From assembly GCA_002104905.1 (NCBI GenBank), contig MCFE01000036.1:62001-126000 (forward strand): DNA of 64,000 bases, written 5' to 3'. The notes under the pieces were generated by a model that searched no databases, had not been told where the DNA came from, and saw only the letters and a list, made by a program, of their open reading frames with translations. This DNA comes from Basidiobolus meristosporus CBS 931.73. Taxonomy: Eukaryota > Basidiobolomycota > Basidiobolomycetes > Basidiobolales > Basidiobolaceae. Below, one piece after another: positions 44,627 through 57,084 of the stretch (positions within the stretch are counted from its first letter, which is position 1; each line of letters opens with the position of its first letter). A program made the position numbers and the translations under genes.

Positions 44627-44989
44627 AATATTGGACTATTTGGTATCATTCAGCAGCTAAAAATTTACTTAACAATTCTAGATTAGTCTTAGTCACTGTA
44701 GGACTCATTTACTGCCTTAACTTTGCCACTTTCTCCAGATATATGATCTTATGATTATTCCCCTATAGTCAGGATCAAATTAGCACTATTACCAAACATT
44801 ATGTACTAACCCTGAAACTGTTACAGAATGCTCCTGAATATTGAGAAACCCTCCCTACTTAGTGTTGCAGCTGTATTACTTCTACAAAGGTATAAATACT
44901 GAGCTTCTTTATGAATAAACAACAGTTCAACTATTATCACTATTTCTTGATAAGTTCCTTATATCCAAATCACTTCTTAAATTGCAACA
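44621..44989 (+). repeat. Copia-2 3' LTR
   Basis: 369 bp, nearly identical to the 5' LTR. Followed by GATTC and the remainder of L6. Confidence 0.92.
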
Positions 44990-44994
44990 GATTC

Positions 44995-45472
44995 CTGATT
45001 GGTTGGATGTGCTGTGCCTTTTAGAACCTTCCAGGACATTCTTGGCGTATTTTTAGCTCATGGTGATGACATCAAGAATTCCACTGAAGCCTAGAATGTT
45101 CTAGAACCTTGCAATTAGTAATCACTTGGCAATCAGGAAAAATATTTACAGGAAAGCAATCCCTCATCAATAAATCATCCCTTCTATCAGTAGCACTTCT
45201 ACCTTATTGGTTAGCAGTTGATCACTGCACCTGCCTTCAACAGTACATCTCAGACCTGCCATCAAGGAGCTTTTCAGGGTAGTGCATAAGACACACAGAG
45301 GCCTTTGAAGACACTTGGAGCATCTAGGAAGCTAGAGAAGCAGGAGCTTTTACCATAGTGACATATTGACAAAGACACCAGCAGTTTAGACACAGAGGTT
45401 ATTGCACCCATCAGACACCTCACACACCTTGAGTTGTGTAACTTCTCCCAGGAGTACCTCTACCCCACCACA
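44995..45472 (+). repeat. Solo LTR, family L (copy L6), right part
   Basis: Resumes with ctgattggttggatgtgctg, has AATAAATCATCC, and ends TACCCCACCACA at 45472. Next bases ACAT match the site in repeat X copy B; the left flank ATGT (39975-39978) looks like a mutated duplicate. Confidence 0.65.
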
Positions 45473-47083
45473 ACATTGTATCTGTTTCTGTAAGTGGGAT
45501 CTCCACTCTGTCAACAATGAAGCATGTGGAGGCTGTGGTAGACAAATTGCCTTTTTTAGCAAAATTATATACCTTGCTGGAGTGTAGCTCAACTGGCTGC
45601 GCTTCCAACTTTTGTGAAAACAGCTTTTTTCTTGTTGGTAACTCTTCTTGGCTATGATGGGATTCAGTCTGTTCCTAGCTTGTGGTGTTAATTGGCAAGA
45701 ACTGCAGCTTCTTTGCATGCCTCCATGTCTCAGGCTTGGGTAGACATTCTCCCTTTACCTTTTCATTTATCACTGCCAGATCTTTCACTGCTACTTTTTC
45801 TGAGTGCATCTTGTAAAGAACTACATTTTCTCCTGGATAAACTCTGCTCTGATGCATCTGTTTTGGCCTACTTGTCCCTTGCTGGCACTCTTCTGGCAAT
45901 CTAATGTTTCTTATCCACTTGTCTTAGGCTCTCAACTGTAGTTGTGACACGCTCCTGTAAAAACAGCTGGCTTTTACCACTGCCAGGTCATTCACTGCTA
46001 CTTTGACTGGCTGCTTCTTGAGCAGTGCTACACTATTTCCTTGATACATGCTGTGCTGGTGCATCTGTGTCTGTCTGCTTTTCCCTAATTAGGACTCATC
46101 CAGCTACCTGACATCTCTTTGACACTTGTCTGGAGCTTGGGCCCTGCTTGTAACAGGTTCATGAGGAAGCTGCTGGTTTTTAGCCATGGCACCCTTGTTC
46201 TTCTGCCTTTGATAGTTTCTGCTATTCTTAAGATACTTTCTTAGCATACCAATGCTGGCCCAAAATCTGTTCGCCCATTTGAATCCTGGATAATGCTCAT
46301 GGAACAAGTCAGGTGCTTTCTACTTGGCCTTGAGTTCCTGATGGTCCCATAGAATGCCGGCCTTAAGGTGATGGCATGCTAGACTTCTGATGGCCTCTTG
46401 TATATTAGCTCACTCTTCAATATTTCACTCAGCATCTTCACAGATCTTCAATGTCTTTTAATTTTTAGGCTTTGGTATAAACACCAGATTATCTTCCTCC
46501 CGTACTGTAATAGGTTTTTCTGTGGGCTTTATCTTTGGGCACTGTTGGTGTGCTTCAAAGACTGTACTGTGTTCCTCTGCTGTTACATTGGGAAATGGCT
46601 CAATTCTTGGCTGTGACATTGAGCGACTTGAGTTCCTTCTTTACAGCAAATATATTGCTTTATCTACCTGGTATATTGATTGCTCACATGTGTTATCTGC
46701 TCATCCTGTTTCCTGATTTCTCTGGGCCATTGCATCTATGCTACCAGCCACTGCACCTAATTGCTTCATCAATGCTTTTGTACAAGCTGACAATATACTT
46801 GCTAATATGGGTGGTGGTGATGTTATTATGGCAACTTGCCAATCCTCAACTAAGGGTACTGTGTTTGCTACATTAACGGTTAGCTTGTAGCTCTGCCAAG
46901 GTCCTCAATTGCTTACTAAACTAAGAGCCTGAGAAGTCCGTATTATTACCTTCAATGGGCGCACTGTACAGAGAGTCTTTTTTGGATGTAGCCCTCCTTG
47001 TTGCACTGAATGTCAAAGCAAGCTGTTCTCCAACCGTTCTTCTGTTGCCTCAGCAGTGGGGTTTAGTTGAGAACCAGACAACT
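45473..47083 (-). pseudogene. Repeat X copy A, N-terminal and central coding part
   Basis: Not recognised. Minus-strand order: a region with PPPILAS, a helical stretch ending AMAQRNQE, then about residue 200 NIQEAIRSLA, LFHEHYPGFKWANRFWASIG and KYLKNSRNYQRQKNKGAMAK, then KVAVKDLAVINEKVKGE, EQTESHHSQEEL and a Ser/Thr-rich part (KKGNLSTTAS). Open pieces 46104-46307, 45675-45899 and 45386-45718 lie in different frames. It begins next to the Tnp2 element, in divergent orientation. I infer a repeat-encoded protein of perhaps 700 residues; function unknown. Confidence 0.6.
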
Positions 47084-49562
47084 TTGCTTTATTTTTTGGC
47101 AGCATATATATGGAAATGAGCCAAACCAAAGGTCAAATAGTGTTACATATATGGGTGTATGTAGTGCCACAACTTTATTTATAATGCCTACTATGGCAGT
47201 TCATCATTGAATCTTACATTCATGTAGGTGCAATGTCTCAAATATAAGACTGTCTTAAGTTTGCATGAGTACTGATCAAAAAGTGATATAATAGCATTAC
47301 GTTGTTGAAGATCAAACTGTTTGCCCTATGGACAAGACTACTTTGATTCAATGCCATCAGAGAAGAGAAAAAAGACTGTGCGGCTATGGTGGCAAACCTC
47401 TCAGCCATGAACCATGCAGACAGCATAGAAAGTATTACAAGGATCATGGCCAGTGTTTTGCCACCCAAGTCATATATAACCATTCATTGGCCACTACTGT
47501 ATCAGCATTATCTTGCCAGCAAGTTGATACTTCTATAATGACACCTGGCCATCTTTGTCACCTTGCACAAACTGAGTCCAGTGAGTTTGTGATGCCTTTG
47601 GGCTCACCTCAGCCTTCTGAATGTGGCACACAGAGTGATAGCTATGACAAAGAAGGCTCACTGATGGATTTAGAGCTTATATCCCCTAACAACAGTGCCA
47701 CATATGAGCCTGGTGAAATCCCTATATGCAATCAGACAACACCTGTTGAAGCAAACGCTAAGGATACTTTGTGGAGCCAAGTGAGCACAGTAATCCATCT
47801 ACTGGTGAATGATGTAATGTTGTGACTAGAGAAGTGGTGCATTTCCACTAATATCAGTAATGGGGGCTTTGGGGATTTATTACTACTTCTTGACAAAATG
47901 ATACCAGGATACAACCTATCATGTATATGGTACAAGTGGACAACTGTAATGTGGCTGGCAACATATGATCCAGAGACTGTCCTGATTCCAGTATGTGTTA
48001 ATAGTTGCATGGCATTCACATCCAAAAATACTACCATTGCAACATGTCCAAATTGTCAAGAACCCACCACCATTAAGGGAAACTATTGTTCACACTCCGC
48101 AAAAATTCTGGTGATACCCTGTCTGAGGAAGCTGATGCAGTCCAATAAATATTGCAAAGCTATACAGTACTGCACTCAGTATCAATCAAGTGCCAACATA
48201 TCTGCTATATTTGATGGCAAACATTACAAACAGCTAAGAAGCAAGGGCTACTCTGAAGGTATGTACAACCATGCCTTTGATATAGCACTTGATGGATTCT
48301 CATTAAACAAGTATTCTACCAGCAAATCCTGCTGGCCACTGATTCTTGTTAATTGGAATATGCCGCCCATCTTATGGTATCAGAGCATTAATCTGATGGT
48401 AGTCTCACTGGAATCTAGGCCTAAATCACCTTTCAACCTGGATAGCCACCTGTATCCACAGCTGGATGAATTTTGTATGCTTTCCAATGGGATAACAGTA
48501 AATGACCATCATGTAAAAGCACATATTGTTATCTGCACTGGAGATACCCCAGCCATCAGCAAGATAGCAGGTTTTTCCAGGCACAATGGACAGTATTGCT
48601 GTTGAATATGTGAGATCCAAGGGATTTACTCCATAACTCACCCACATTATTATTACCCAAACACCATCACTTAGAACATCATCTTTTCACAAAGGGAATG
48701 AACAGAAGTAAGCAGGCAATTGCAGCAAAGTTAGCAAGCTACAAGCCATTGGCCAGAATATGGAATCACTTGGAAACCAGAGATTCTTATAATAGAGGGT
48801 GTTTGTGGTAGCAAAAGCTTCTCACTGCAAGCAATGCATTTGCATTTCGACAATATCCCTATACTGATGACTAAGTTGCACATGGGGCATTTCAAGCTAA
48901 ATGAGCCCTTTGATATACCAAAGAAATTTGAAAGAATTGGCTGGATATTACAGAGTATCTGATACCTTAAGTAATTCTCACAGGCTCCAGTCAGTATTCA
49001 TATGCATATGCAACAATACAAATGCAAAGACTGGATGAACTGGATATGTATTTATTCAAGTAGTGTTCTGAAGCCATTCCTGCCAAGAGTACATTGGAAG
49101 CATTGGGAGTCATATGTGGACATTGTAGAAATATTTATCAAAAAGCAGATCACCATTGCCAACTTGATGCATCTACAACTGTTGTGTGAGGAGTTTGTGA
49201 CAGGATTTGAGTGGCTATACTACAAACATAAAGCTGAACACATAGATCTCTGCCGCTACTGTATCCATTTTCTACTCCATCTTGCACAGTGAGTAGAGAA
49301 TATTGGGCCTTGCTTCACCTTGTGGGAGTATCCTATGGAGCACATGTATGGGGAGATAGGAGGACAAGTCAAGTTTCAAGTACTACCATATCCCAATCTC
49401 ATCAAGAATATTACCTTCAAGTCTGTCATGGATGTGATGAGTTGGCACATGGAGGTCAGCCAGAAAGAGTTGGAAAATGCTGAGAACAAATACGTACATG
49501 GAGACACCTTTGCATATGGCATTAAGAAGCTAAGCAGCCCCAATATGCGGGTAATCAGTTAA
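47084..49562 (+). pseudogene. Tnp2 (CACTA-type) transposase
   Basis: Frame-consistent from ATG 47328 to 49562, broken by stops and small indels. N-terminal finger CGYGGKPLSHEPCRQHRKYY; acidic linker (GTQSDSYDKEGSLMDLEL); then the Tnp2 core 47898-48605: CPNCQEPTTIKGNYC, ALDGFSLNKYSTSKSCWPLI, VNWNMPPILWYQSINLM, ICTGDTPAISKIAGFSRHNG followed by C...ICEI across a TGA. The C-terminal part (49002-49562) has HFLLHLAQ and GPCFTLWEYPMEHMYGEIGG. Tnp2 transposases cut and paste CACTA elements. I could not locate CACTA termini. Region 48606-49001 is too decayed to follow. Confidence 0.8.
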
Positions 49563-50488
49563 GTAATGAAAAGTTGGGTTGGGTGCAACAAGCAACTAAC
49601 TTTTATCAGGATAATCTACCAGAGTATGCCGGATTTCTCATGGTCACAAGCCAACTTCTACACTATTCACTACGGAACTCACTCAAGCAAAAGCCAGTGC
49701 ACACCAACAAGGGGGACTAGAATCTAGCAGGGAGAAGGAATATATTGGCTAAATACCAAAAAATTCTTTGCAGATATTCAGGAGGTATTCTTGGCAGAAG
49801 TGGCAACAACCAAGCATATGTTTGCAAGATGCATATGTTACCAGCAGTACAAGGTATATGGCAACTTTGCACATATCACACTAAAAAGCTGTAAAGTTGA
49901 GGTGATAGAAGTTTATCAGTTGCAGAAGGTGGGTGCATTCGTAGAGGTTAGTGAGCAGGAGGCCATAGTTTTATTTTACTTGAACTACATGCAGAATACC
50001 CAAGGTAGTAGTGGGTAAGTAAACAAAGAGGGGTGATTCCACAGTGAAGTATATGAAATGCACAGGGGGAGGTAGAAAAGGGAAACACCATCTGGTAAAT
50101 TGGTTTGGTAGCATTATACAGAACCAGCAGTAGGCCTTCATACTGCCAATATAATGACAGCAGAGTCTTGCTGTGAGGCTGTCAAAGTACTGTCAAGTTT
50201 TTTTCCATATAAGACAATTGGATGTCCTGGCCAACCAGATCCACTTAAAATAGTTATAGAGCGCTAAAAGACCGCAACAATACTATGCAAATATTGTCAT
50301 AACACCAATAAAAAATTGTCAAGTTTTATCCCTTTATTTGGTTGTGAAATTAGCAAAACACCTTTATGATTCTGTCATAAGATTGTTAGGAGAATCACTA
50401 ACTTCAAGCTGCTGGTATTATGATAATCTCTAAACAGGTTCCTGTTGGCTGATCTGGATCAGATCTACCTGTGGGATCAAATTAATTC
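49563..50488 (+). other. Probable Tnp2 element tail
   Basis: Open piece 49791-50018 (FARCICYQQYKVYGNFAHIT...) may be the extreme C-terminal module of the same transposase. From 50020 to 50488 there is no frame and no match that I see. Confidence 0.35.
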
Positions 50489-50528
50489 TCATGGGGGTTC
50501 TTTTACTTGCCAAAGGCTGTGGTGGTGG
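50489..50528 (-). repeat. ~40-bp Harbinger ORF2 scrap
   Basis: gttcttttacttgccaaagg plus following bases match H2b at about 17514. Too short for more. Confidence 0.4.
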
Positions 50529-51238
50529 TGTAGCAGGGTCACAGTGACACCCACTGACAGAAGTGCTAATTCCCATAGTTTCTACTTCCCTATTTCTCTA
50601 CTACACTTATATTGGTTTTATCCTATTTAACTTACTTGATCTGTACTATTCCATAAGCTGGCTGACTACCACACCTGCTTAGCTTATTGCCTAAGTTCAC
50701 CCTCACTCTATATAAGATTACCAGCAGTAAGTGCTTCTATATTAGGCCAGTACTAGTGCCAGTACCTGTGACACATGGTCAACCCATATCACCATCCCTA
50801 CTGTTTCTCTACAATATATGATATCCCCATGATACACAGGTTTCAGAGTATTGATTCCTGATTGGTTGGATGTGCTATGCCTCTTAGAACCTTCCAGCAC
50901 CTACTCAGAATACTCTTAGCTCATCCTGATGTCATTAAGATTTCTGTTGATTTCTGGAACCTTCTGGAACACCATATTAGTAGTCACTTAGCCAGTGAGA
51001 AAAGTATATAAGGGAGGCTATCCCTCAACAATAAATCATCATCCCTTTTATTAATATACTAACTTGTTGATTAATGTGATCACTGCTACCTGCTGCTACC
51101 TGAACTTCCAACCCTAGACCACAGGACACTCCCAGGAAACCATGCTGACAACCTACTGACCTTGAAGGTACTACTTGTGAGGAATACTCAGAGTAGGTAT
51201 CTTTTATCATATTTGATTCTTTCCCAAGTTTGTTTTTG
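50529..51238 (+). repeat. LTR, family L (copy L5), 3' truncated
   Basis: TGTAGCAGGGTCACAG at the start, TATATAAGGGAGG near 51007 and AATAAATCATC near 51032; stops about 370 bp short, joined to Copia-2b. Confidence 0.75.
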
Positions 51239-53452
51239 TGCTACACAAGTTCTTCCACATGATGAAAAACCAAATGAAGACATACTATACCTCATCACCA
51301 AAATGGAGACACTTGCAGAAGAGCTTAACGTTATTAATACTGGTGCAGATGATGAAAAAAGATACTCAGTTGGCATTGCAGCTTACCTGACAAGTCTAAG
51401 CCATTCCCACTCCTTTTTGAACGCAGAGACAACAATCTGATTTTATATTATGTCAAAGGATAACTCCTCTGTGAAGAACTTGGACATAATTATTATTCAT
51501 CTTAGAAAAGCACACAGAAAAGAAGGGAAAGCAACAAAATCAAAGTAAACCTAGTTGCTGTAACTACCGTGTGTACTAACTCTGGAGTATCACGGCATAT
51601 TTGAGGTTTAAAAGTGTGAGTCAGGAACTTAAAGACACTTCCTATTGGAACAGCTTATCTGGGAGACAATCCTGCACTGGATACTATTGCCAGTGGGTCT
51701 ATGCAGCTAAATTTGAGTGATATCTCAGGGGCAACAACAGCAAAGCTGACTGACATACTCTGCATACACAGAATAGCTAAGAACCTACTTTCAGTCTGTA
51801 AAGCAACTACTCAGCAACTGAAATCTTTTTTTACTTTGCTGATCTGCTCAATATTGAGTGAAATGGACAACAACTAGCTTTTGAAATCAGAGTTCACAAC
51901 ATATACATGTTACAATGCATTTATCCTAATAGCAGAGTATCTAGACATTGCTGAAGCTAATAAAACTGACCAGGAAATATGGCATAGGAGGCTAGTATAC
52001 ATTAAGGAGCCAAAAATGAGCCCATTGGTGAAAAATCAGCTTGTTTGGGCCTATATTACTCAATTTGAATCAAATTGAGTGTTGGTAAGGGATGTTCATA
52101 TGGCAGACAAGCTAGGCAACATGTCAGGAGCTCACAAGGCATTAACACTATCAAAATATTGGCTATTGTGCACTCTGACATATATGTGCCCATGAGAACA
52201 CTATTCTTTGGAGCCAAGAGTGATTGATCATGTTTACTGAAAACAAGACAATATTCATATGAGTGCACTTCTTTGAGACAAAAGCTGAGGATTTGGGGGC
52301 TTTTAATCACTTTGATAACATGGCAAAAACACAAACTGGGTGTATCTTTAAGGTACTTCAAAGTGACAAGAGTAAGGACTACTGTGCAATAAAGTTCCCA
52401 GAATACTACTCCTCTACTAATATGCTTTAACAGACCATTATTCCACACACTCTGCAGCAAGCTGGAGAAGCAGACAATGCAAATAGAACAATTGCATAGA
52501 TGGTAAGATCTCAGCTATATGAGAAGGGAATGCACTACAGGTTTTAGACTAGGTATATTCCTACTGCAGTATGCAGCCAGAATAGATGCCCAAAAACAGC
52601 ACTATGAGATTCTACCTTCTTTGAAGCATTTATATGCAAAAAAAGCACCCCTCTAGCACCATGGGATTTCTGGTAGCAATGCTTTTTATCACATCCCTGA
52701 CAAAATGGTCAAAGTTGCTGCCAAAGAGTAGAAAGGGATCTTTCTTGGGTATTGTTGGGATACTAACAGGCATTGAGCATATCATGTCAAATTTGGAAGC
52801 TGATCAAATGCAAAAATGTTGTATTTGAGGAGAATTGAGATCAGAAAGCCACTGAACTCAATGGCCAGGTGCCTGAATACATGATCAACAGTAATAAATA
52901 AGAAATGTACCTAATTCTGCCAGTTCCAGGTCAGAGCAGAGTTTCCCAGTTAGGAGACCTACCAGAATAAGAAAGGGCCCTGGATCCTGGTGCCAATCAT
53001 CTAACAAACATGAAGAAGCTTCTCTTGCTGCATGCGCCAAAACTCAGAATTAAGAACAGGCAATGGAAATTCCAGATGCTACTAAGTGGCAACAAGCCAT
53101 GCTGGAGGAGTACCAGTTACTGATTAAGGCAACTACATGGGAACTGGTAGATTGACCAAATGGAAGATAGCCAATGTGAAATAGATGGGTCAACAAGATC
53201 AAGATAACCTCAAATAGTACTATTGAGAACTACAAGGCTAGACTTTTGGCTAAAGGGTATTTCCAGATCCAGGGACTAGACTTTGAGGAAATATTTGCTC
53301 CAGTTGCCAAGTGTAACTCCAGCAGGACAGTTCTAGCCCAAGCAGCTGTATACAGTCTAGATATATACCAAATGAAGGTCAAAACAGCCTTTCTAACTGG
53401 TAATCAGCAAGATACTATTAATATGGATAATATTATTAATGCCGGATGATGA
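51239..53452 (+). pseudogene. Copia-2b, decayed Copia-2 relative
   Basis: Collinear with Copia-2 from Gag (about 41050) to RT (about 43420), without LTRs. Recognisable: MKTLAEELNVINTGAD-like Gag, protease edge (ttgactctggagtatcacgg-like), pre-integrase, integrase, RT start 53246-53449 (AKGYFQIQGLDFEEIFAPVAK). The one-base shift at FLG/Y seen in Copia-2 is present here too (52741). Ends at the KTAFLTGNQQ region of RT. Dozens of stops and indels. Confidence 0.72.
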
Positions 53453-53824
53453 TACACCACAAGAGGCAAACCAGAGAGTTAGTTCTTCTAATGCATCATT
53501 AAATCAGTAATGCGGTCACTTTGTGAGTTACTTATGTGGGTAACTATTGACTGTACATAGTAGTTGACGGGCTTGTAGGTCAAGTAAGTACCAATTGGCT
53601 CAGAAAAGCTTCCAATAGTAGCTCACAAGGTAATCAAGACCTATGCTTATAATATCCAAATCTGCCCTTTTCTCAACTCAATTCAATCCAATGTGTATCT
53701 CACTGGAGGGGGCTTAAGAGATAGAAAATGTATTATAAAATAGGAATATGAGCACCTTCCTGCTACTGTAAGTGTGCTAATTTGGTATAGGCAGGAATAG
53801 ATGGGGGACATGCAGGGGGACCTT
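53453..53824. other. Unassigned sequence
   Basis: Between Copia-2b and repeat X copy B. No open frame, no match elsewhere in the window, no structure noticed. Confidence 0.5.
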
Positions 53825-54902
53825 ATAAAAAACTACTGTGATGATCCTGTCAAAAGACCATCACAGATTTGAAGTCTTGTGAGTAAGAGGTATTGATCCC
53901 ATCAGAACACTGTGCAAAGACCATCAAAAAGTAATTGCAACCCAAATTTCACTGAAAACTTGGTCAGAATTTTTTATCACAACAATACAAAAGTGGCTCT
54001 TGGTTGGTTCTCAGGCAATTTCCTCACTTTCTGATCCCAAACACTATATCACCTCCTATACTTGTGTGCATAGATTGTCTATTACGATTTTTTCACCCTT
54101 TGTACTTCTTGACTCAATCATTTCACTTGGTTTTCATGCATTCAAAATGATTTATTTCCACTGAAACTTCAGTTGTACCGCAATTGCTAATTGAATCAAC
54201 CTATATAAGTCTCTGCACCCTACACTAAGATTAAGCCCAATTGCACACTCAACAAGTAAATCTATTAAAATCAACCACTGAATAAGGATATCTACTGTAA
54301 TGCTTTGTTTTCATAACTTTGGCAGTAACCTATATTTATATATCCACTGATTATACACTGCTTCCAATATGTCCTGGTTGTGAGCCACTACTGCAAGGTC
54401 TAGTACCTTATCTGCAGGTCATTGCAATAAATTCTTGCAATATTCAAGTGACCTTTCTTGAGCACTGCTCCTGAATATTTGCTGCCCCCTTGTGGTGCAC
54501 CTATTATTGTTCCAAAATCACACTGAAGGCATTTTGATAACCTTTGAGTTCTGAACATTGCTGCTTTGCATGCTACTGGGATCTCCACTCTGGCAACAAT
54601 AGAGGGACATGGAGGCTGTGGTAGATATATTGCCTTCCTCTGCAAGCTCATCTACCTTACTGGAGTGTAGCTTAACTGGCTGCACTTCCAGCTGTTGTGA
54701 GAACCACTGTTTTCTTGTTATTAATTCTTCTTGGCTATGATGGGATTCAGTCTGTTCTGGGCTTACACTGCTAATTAGCACTAGCTGCAGCATTTCTGTT
54801 GAGCTTCCCTTTCTCAAGCTTGGGTAGACTTTTTTCCCTTTACCTTCTCCTTTATCATTGCCAGGTCTTCCACAGCAACTTTGTCTGGGTGCTTCTTGTG
54901 TG
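53825..54902 (-). pseudogene. Repeat X copy B, C-terminal coding part and 3' flank
   Basis: 53825-54350 matches the 39241-39765 flank of copy A (tgatgatcctgtcaaaag, actttctgatcccaaacac). Coding pieces 54400-54651 and 54518-54817 on minus give EQTESHHSQEELITRKQW, LHSSKVDELAEEGNISTTAS and AVLKKGHLNIARIYCNDLQI. Interrupted at 54902 by a Copia LTR. Uninterrupted at the site where copy A carries L6, so it supplies the empty site. Confidence 0.6.
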
Positions 54903-55251
54903 TGTTGTAAACATATTTAATTCCCTGTGACTATTCACCTAGCTTAGTAACTTATATCATTGCCTTCAAATCCTAGAGAATATTGTCCAAATTTCTTGCC
55001 AGGACTGACTGACAATATTTTCACCAAAATATCAGGTACCCAAAACATGAAAATTCTCAAAGTTGTCAGAACATTCCTGAACTTTGCACAAATGTTCTTG
55101 GGACCTTGCTTAGCCTATACAATGTGCTTGTTATGTCAAGATCATGAAACAGTAAAAATACTACTTTGACATATAATAAATCATTAAGTGAAATTCACAT
55201 AATCCACTTGTTCCCCCAATCACTCACTGTATCTCCAAGACTCTTACAACA
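54903..55251 (+). repeat. Solo Copia-1-family LTR in repeat X copy B
   Basis: 349 bp, TGTTGTAAAC...CTTACAACA. Flanks GTGTG and GTATT agree at three of five positions, so a duplication is possible but not clear. Confidence 0.78.
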
Positions 55252-56505
55252 GTATTGAGCTACATTTTCTCCTTCATAATGCTGCTCTGATGCATTGCTT
55301 TGGCCTGCTTTTCCCTTGCTGGCACTCTGTAGCAACCTGATACTTTTCTCTGCCTGTTGTGAGCTCCCAGCCCATACTATGCTATGCTCCTAAGGAGGCT
55401 GCTGGTTTTTATTACTGCCAGATCCTTTACTGTACCTTTGACTAAGTGCCCTTTGGGTGGAACTACATCTTTGCTAGATAAATGTTGTGCTGCTGTAACT
55501 GTGTCTGCCTGCTTGTCCTTATTGGCACTCTTCCAACTACCTAGTGTCTCTTTGATGCTTGTTGGGAGCTTTTGACCCTGCTTGTGATGAACTCTTGAGG
55601 AAGCTGCCGGTTTTTAGCCACTGCACCATTGTTCTTCTGCCTCTGATAGTTTCCGCTTTTCCTCATATACCATCTTGGCACATCAAGGCTGGCCCAAAAC
55701 CCATTTGCTTGTTTAAATCCTGGAAAATGCTCATGCAACAAGTCATGCATACTCTGCTTTGCCATGAGTTTTCAAGGTCCCATAGTATGCCAGCCTTGAG
55801 GGGTTGGTGTGCTAGACTTCTAGTGGTCTCTTGAATACTAGCCTACTCTTCATCATTGCACCAAACAGCTACTTGGATCTTCAACATGTTTTGATTTTAG
55901 GCTTTGGTATAAACACTACATTTTCTCCCTCACAAGCTGTGATTGGTTTTCTGTGGGCTTTATCTTAGGGCACTATTGTGGTGCTTCAAAGAGAGTACAG
56001 TGTTCCTCTGCTGTTACGTTGGGAAGTGGTTCAATTGACTGTGATGCTGAGCTACTTGATTTTCTGCCTTGCAGCAAAGATGCTGCTTTCTCTACCTGGG
56101 ATATTGACTGCTCAACACCTTTTATCAGCTCATCCTATTTCTGGACTATTTCCTGATTTCTCTGGGCCATTCCATTTATTCTATCAGCCATTGCACCTAG
56201 TGGCCCTGTTGATGTTTTGGCATGAGCTGGCAATATACTCACTAATATGGGTGGAAGTGATGCTAATATGACCACTTACTGGTCTTCATCTGAAGGTACT
56301 GCTTTTGCTGCATTCTCATCTGCCTCAGCATTATGGTCAGCTTGTAGCTTTGTAGATATTCCCAATTGCCTGCTTGACTGAGAGCTGAGTGGTCTACATT
56401 ATTACCTTCAGTGGACACACTGTCTACAGCACATTTTTTAGTTGTAGCCCTGCTGGTTGCACTGAATATCAAAGCAAGCTGTTGTCCAACTGTTCTTCTG
56501 TGGAT
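55252..56505 (-). pseudogene. Repeat X copy B, N-terminal and central coding part
   Basis: Minus strand from about 56505. Frame pieces: ADENAAKAVPSDEDQ, MAQRNQEIVQK, DELIKGVEQSISQVEKAASL (coiled-coil-like), EPLPNVTAEEHCTLFEA, then LHEHFPGFKQANGFWASLDV and MRKSGNYQRQKNNGAVAKN (55541-55765). Three in-frame stops and several shifts. Together with copies A and C it defines the family. Confidence 0.6.
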
Positions 56506-57084
56506 CTGCAAGCTGGCCATAATGCTGAGGCAAAGGAGAATGTAGCAAAAGCAGTACATTCAGCTGAGGACCAGTAAGTGGCCATCATAACATCACCACC
56601 ACCCATATTGGCATGTATGTTGCCAGCTCATACAAAGCATTAATAATTCAATTAGGTGCAGTGGTTGAGAGCATAGATGCAATGGCCAGAAAAGCTGGGA
56701 AATAATCTAGAAGCAGGATGCTCACACAGAAGGTGTAGAGCCAACAGTATCCCAGGTTGAGAAAGCAGTATCTCTACTGCAATAAAGGAACTCAAATAGC
56801 TTAATTTCACAGCCAAGAATGAACCAGTTACTGATGTAACAACAGAGGAACACCATGCAGCTGCTTATGCAAAATAACAGTGCCCAAAGATAAACCCCAT
56901 AGAAGAATTTATCACAGCATGGGAGTGTGAGAATGTGCTATTTATACCAAAGCCTAAAAATAACAAGATGTTGAAGATCTGCAAAGCTCTTCAATGCAAT
57001 GATGAACGGTGGGCTAATATTCAAGAGGCTATTAGAAGTCTAGCACACCAACACATTGAGGCCATCATACTGTGGACCCTCAGG
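56506..57084 (+). pseudogene. Repeat X copy C, N-terminal part
   Basis: Plus strand, head-to-head with copy B. Begins near 56506 (aagctggccataatgctgagg) and runs to the conserved segment DERWANIQEAIRSLAHQHIE (56935-57117 frame) before Gypsy-2A. CAGG at 57081-57084 is the Gypsy-2A target. Confidence 0.6.

Larger units (their letters stand above)
40305..44989 (+). mobile_element. Copia-2, young Ty1/Copia retrotransposon
   Basis: 4.7 kb with LTRs 40305-40673 and 44621-44989, each 369 bp and differing at about two positions. GATTC duplicated at 40300-40304 and 44990-44994; other L LTRs show the empty site (ctGATTCctgattgg). Primer site 40674-40685, Gag-Pol 40710-44626, polypurine tract 44612-44620. 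Confidence 0.95.

Noticed and set aside
45692-46876. Several 60-113 codon plus-strand frames
   Set aside because: Antisense of repeat X copy A; no motif, and the same frames are not kept in copies B and C.
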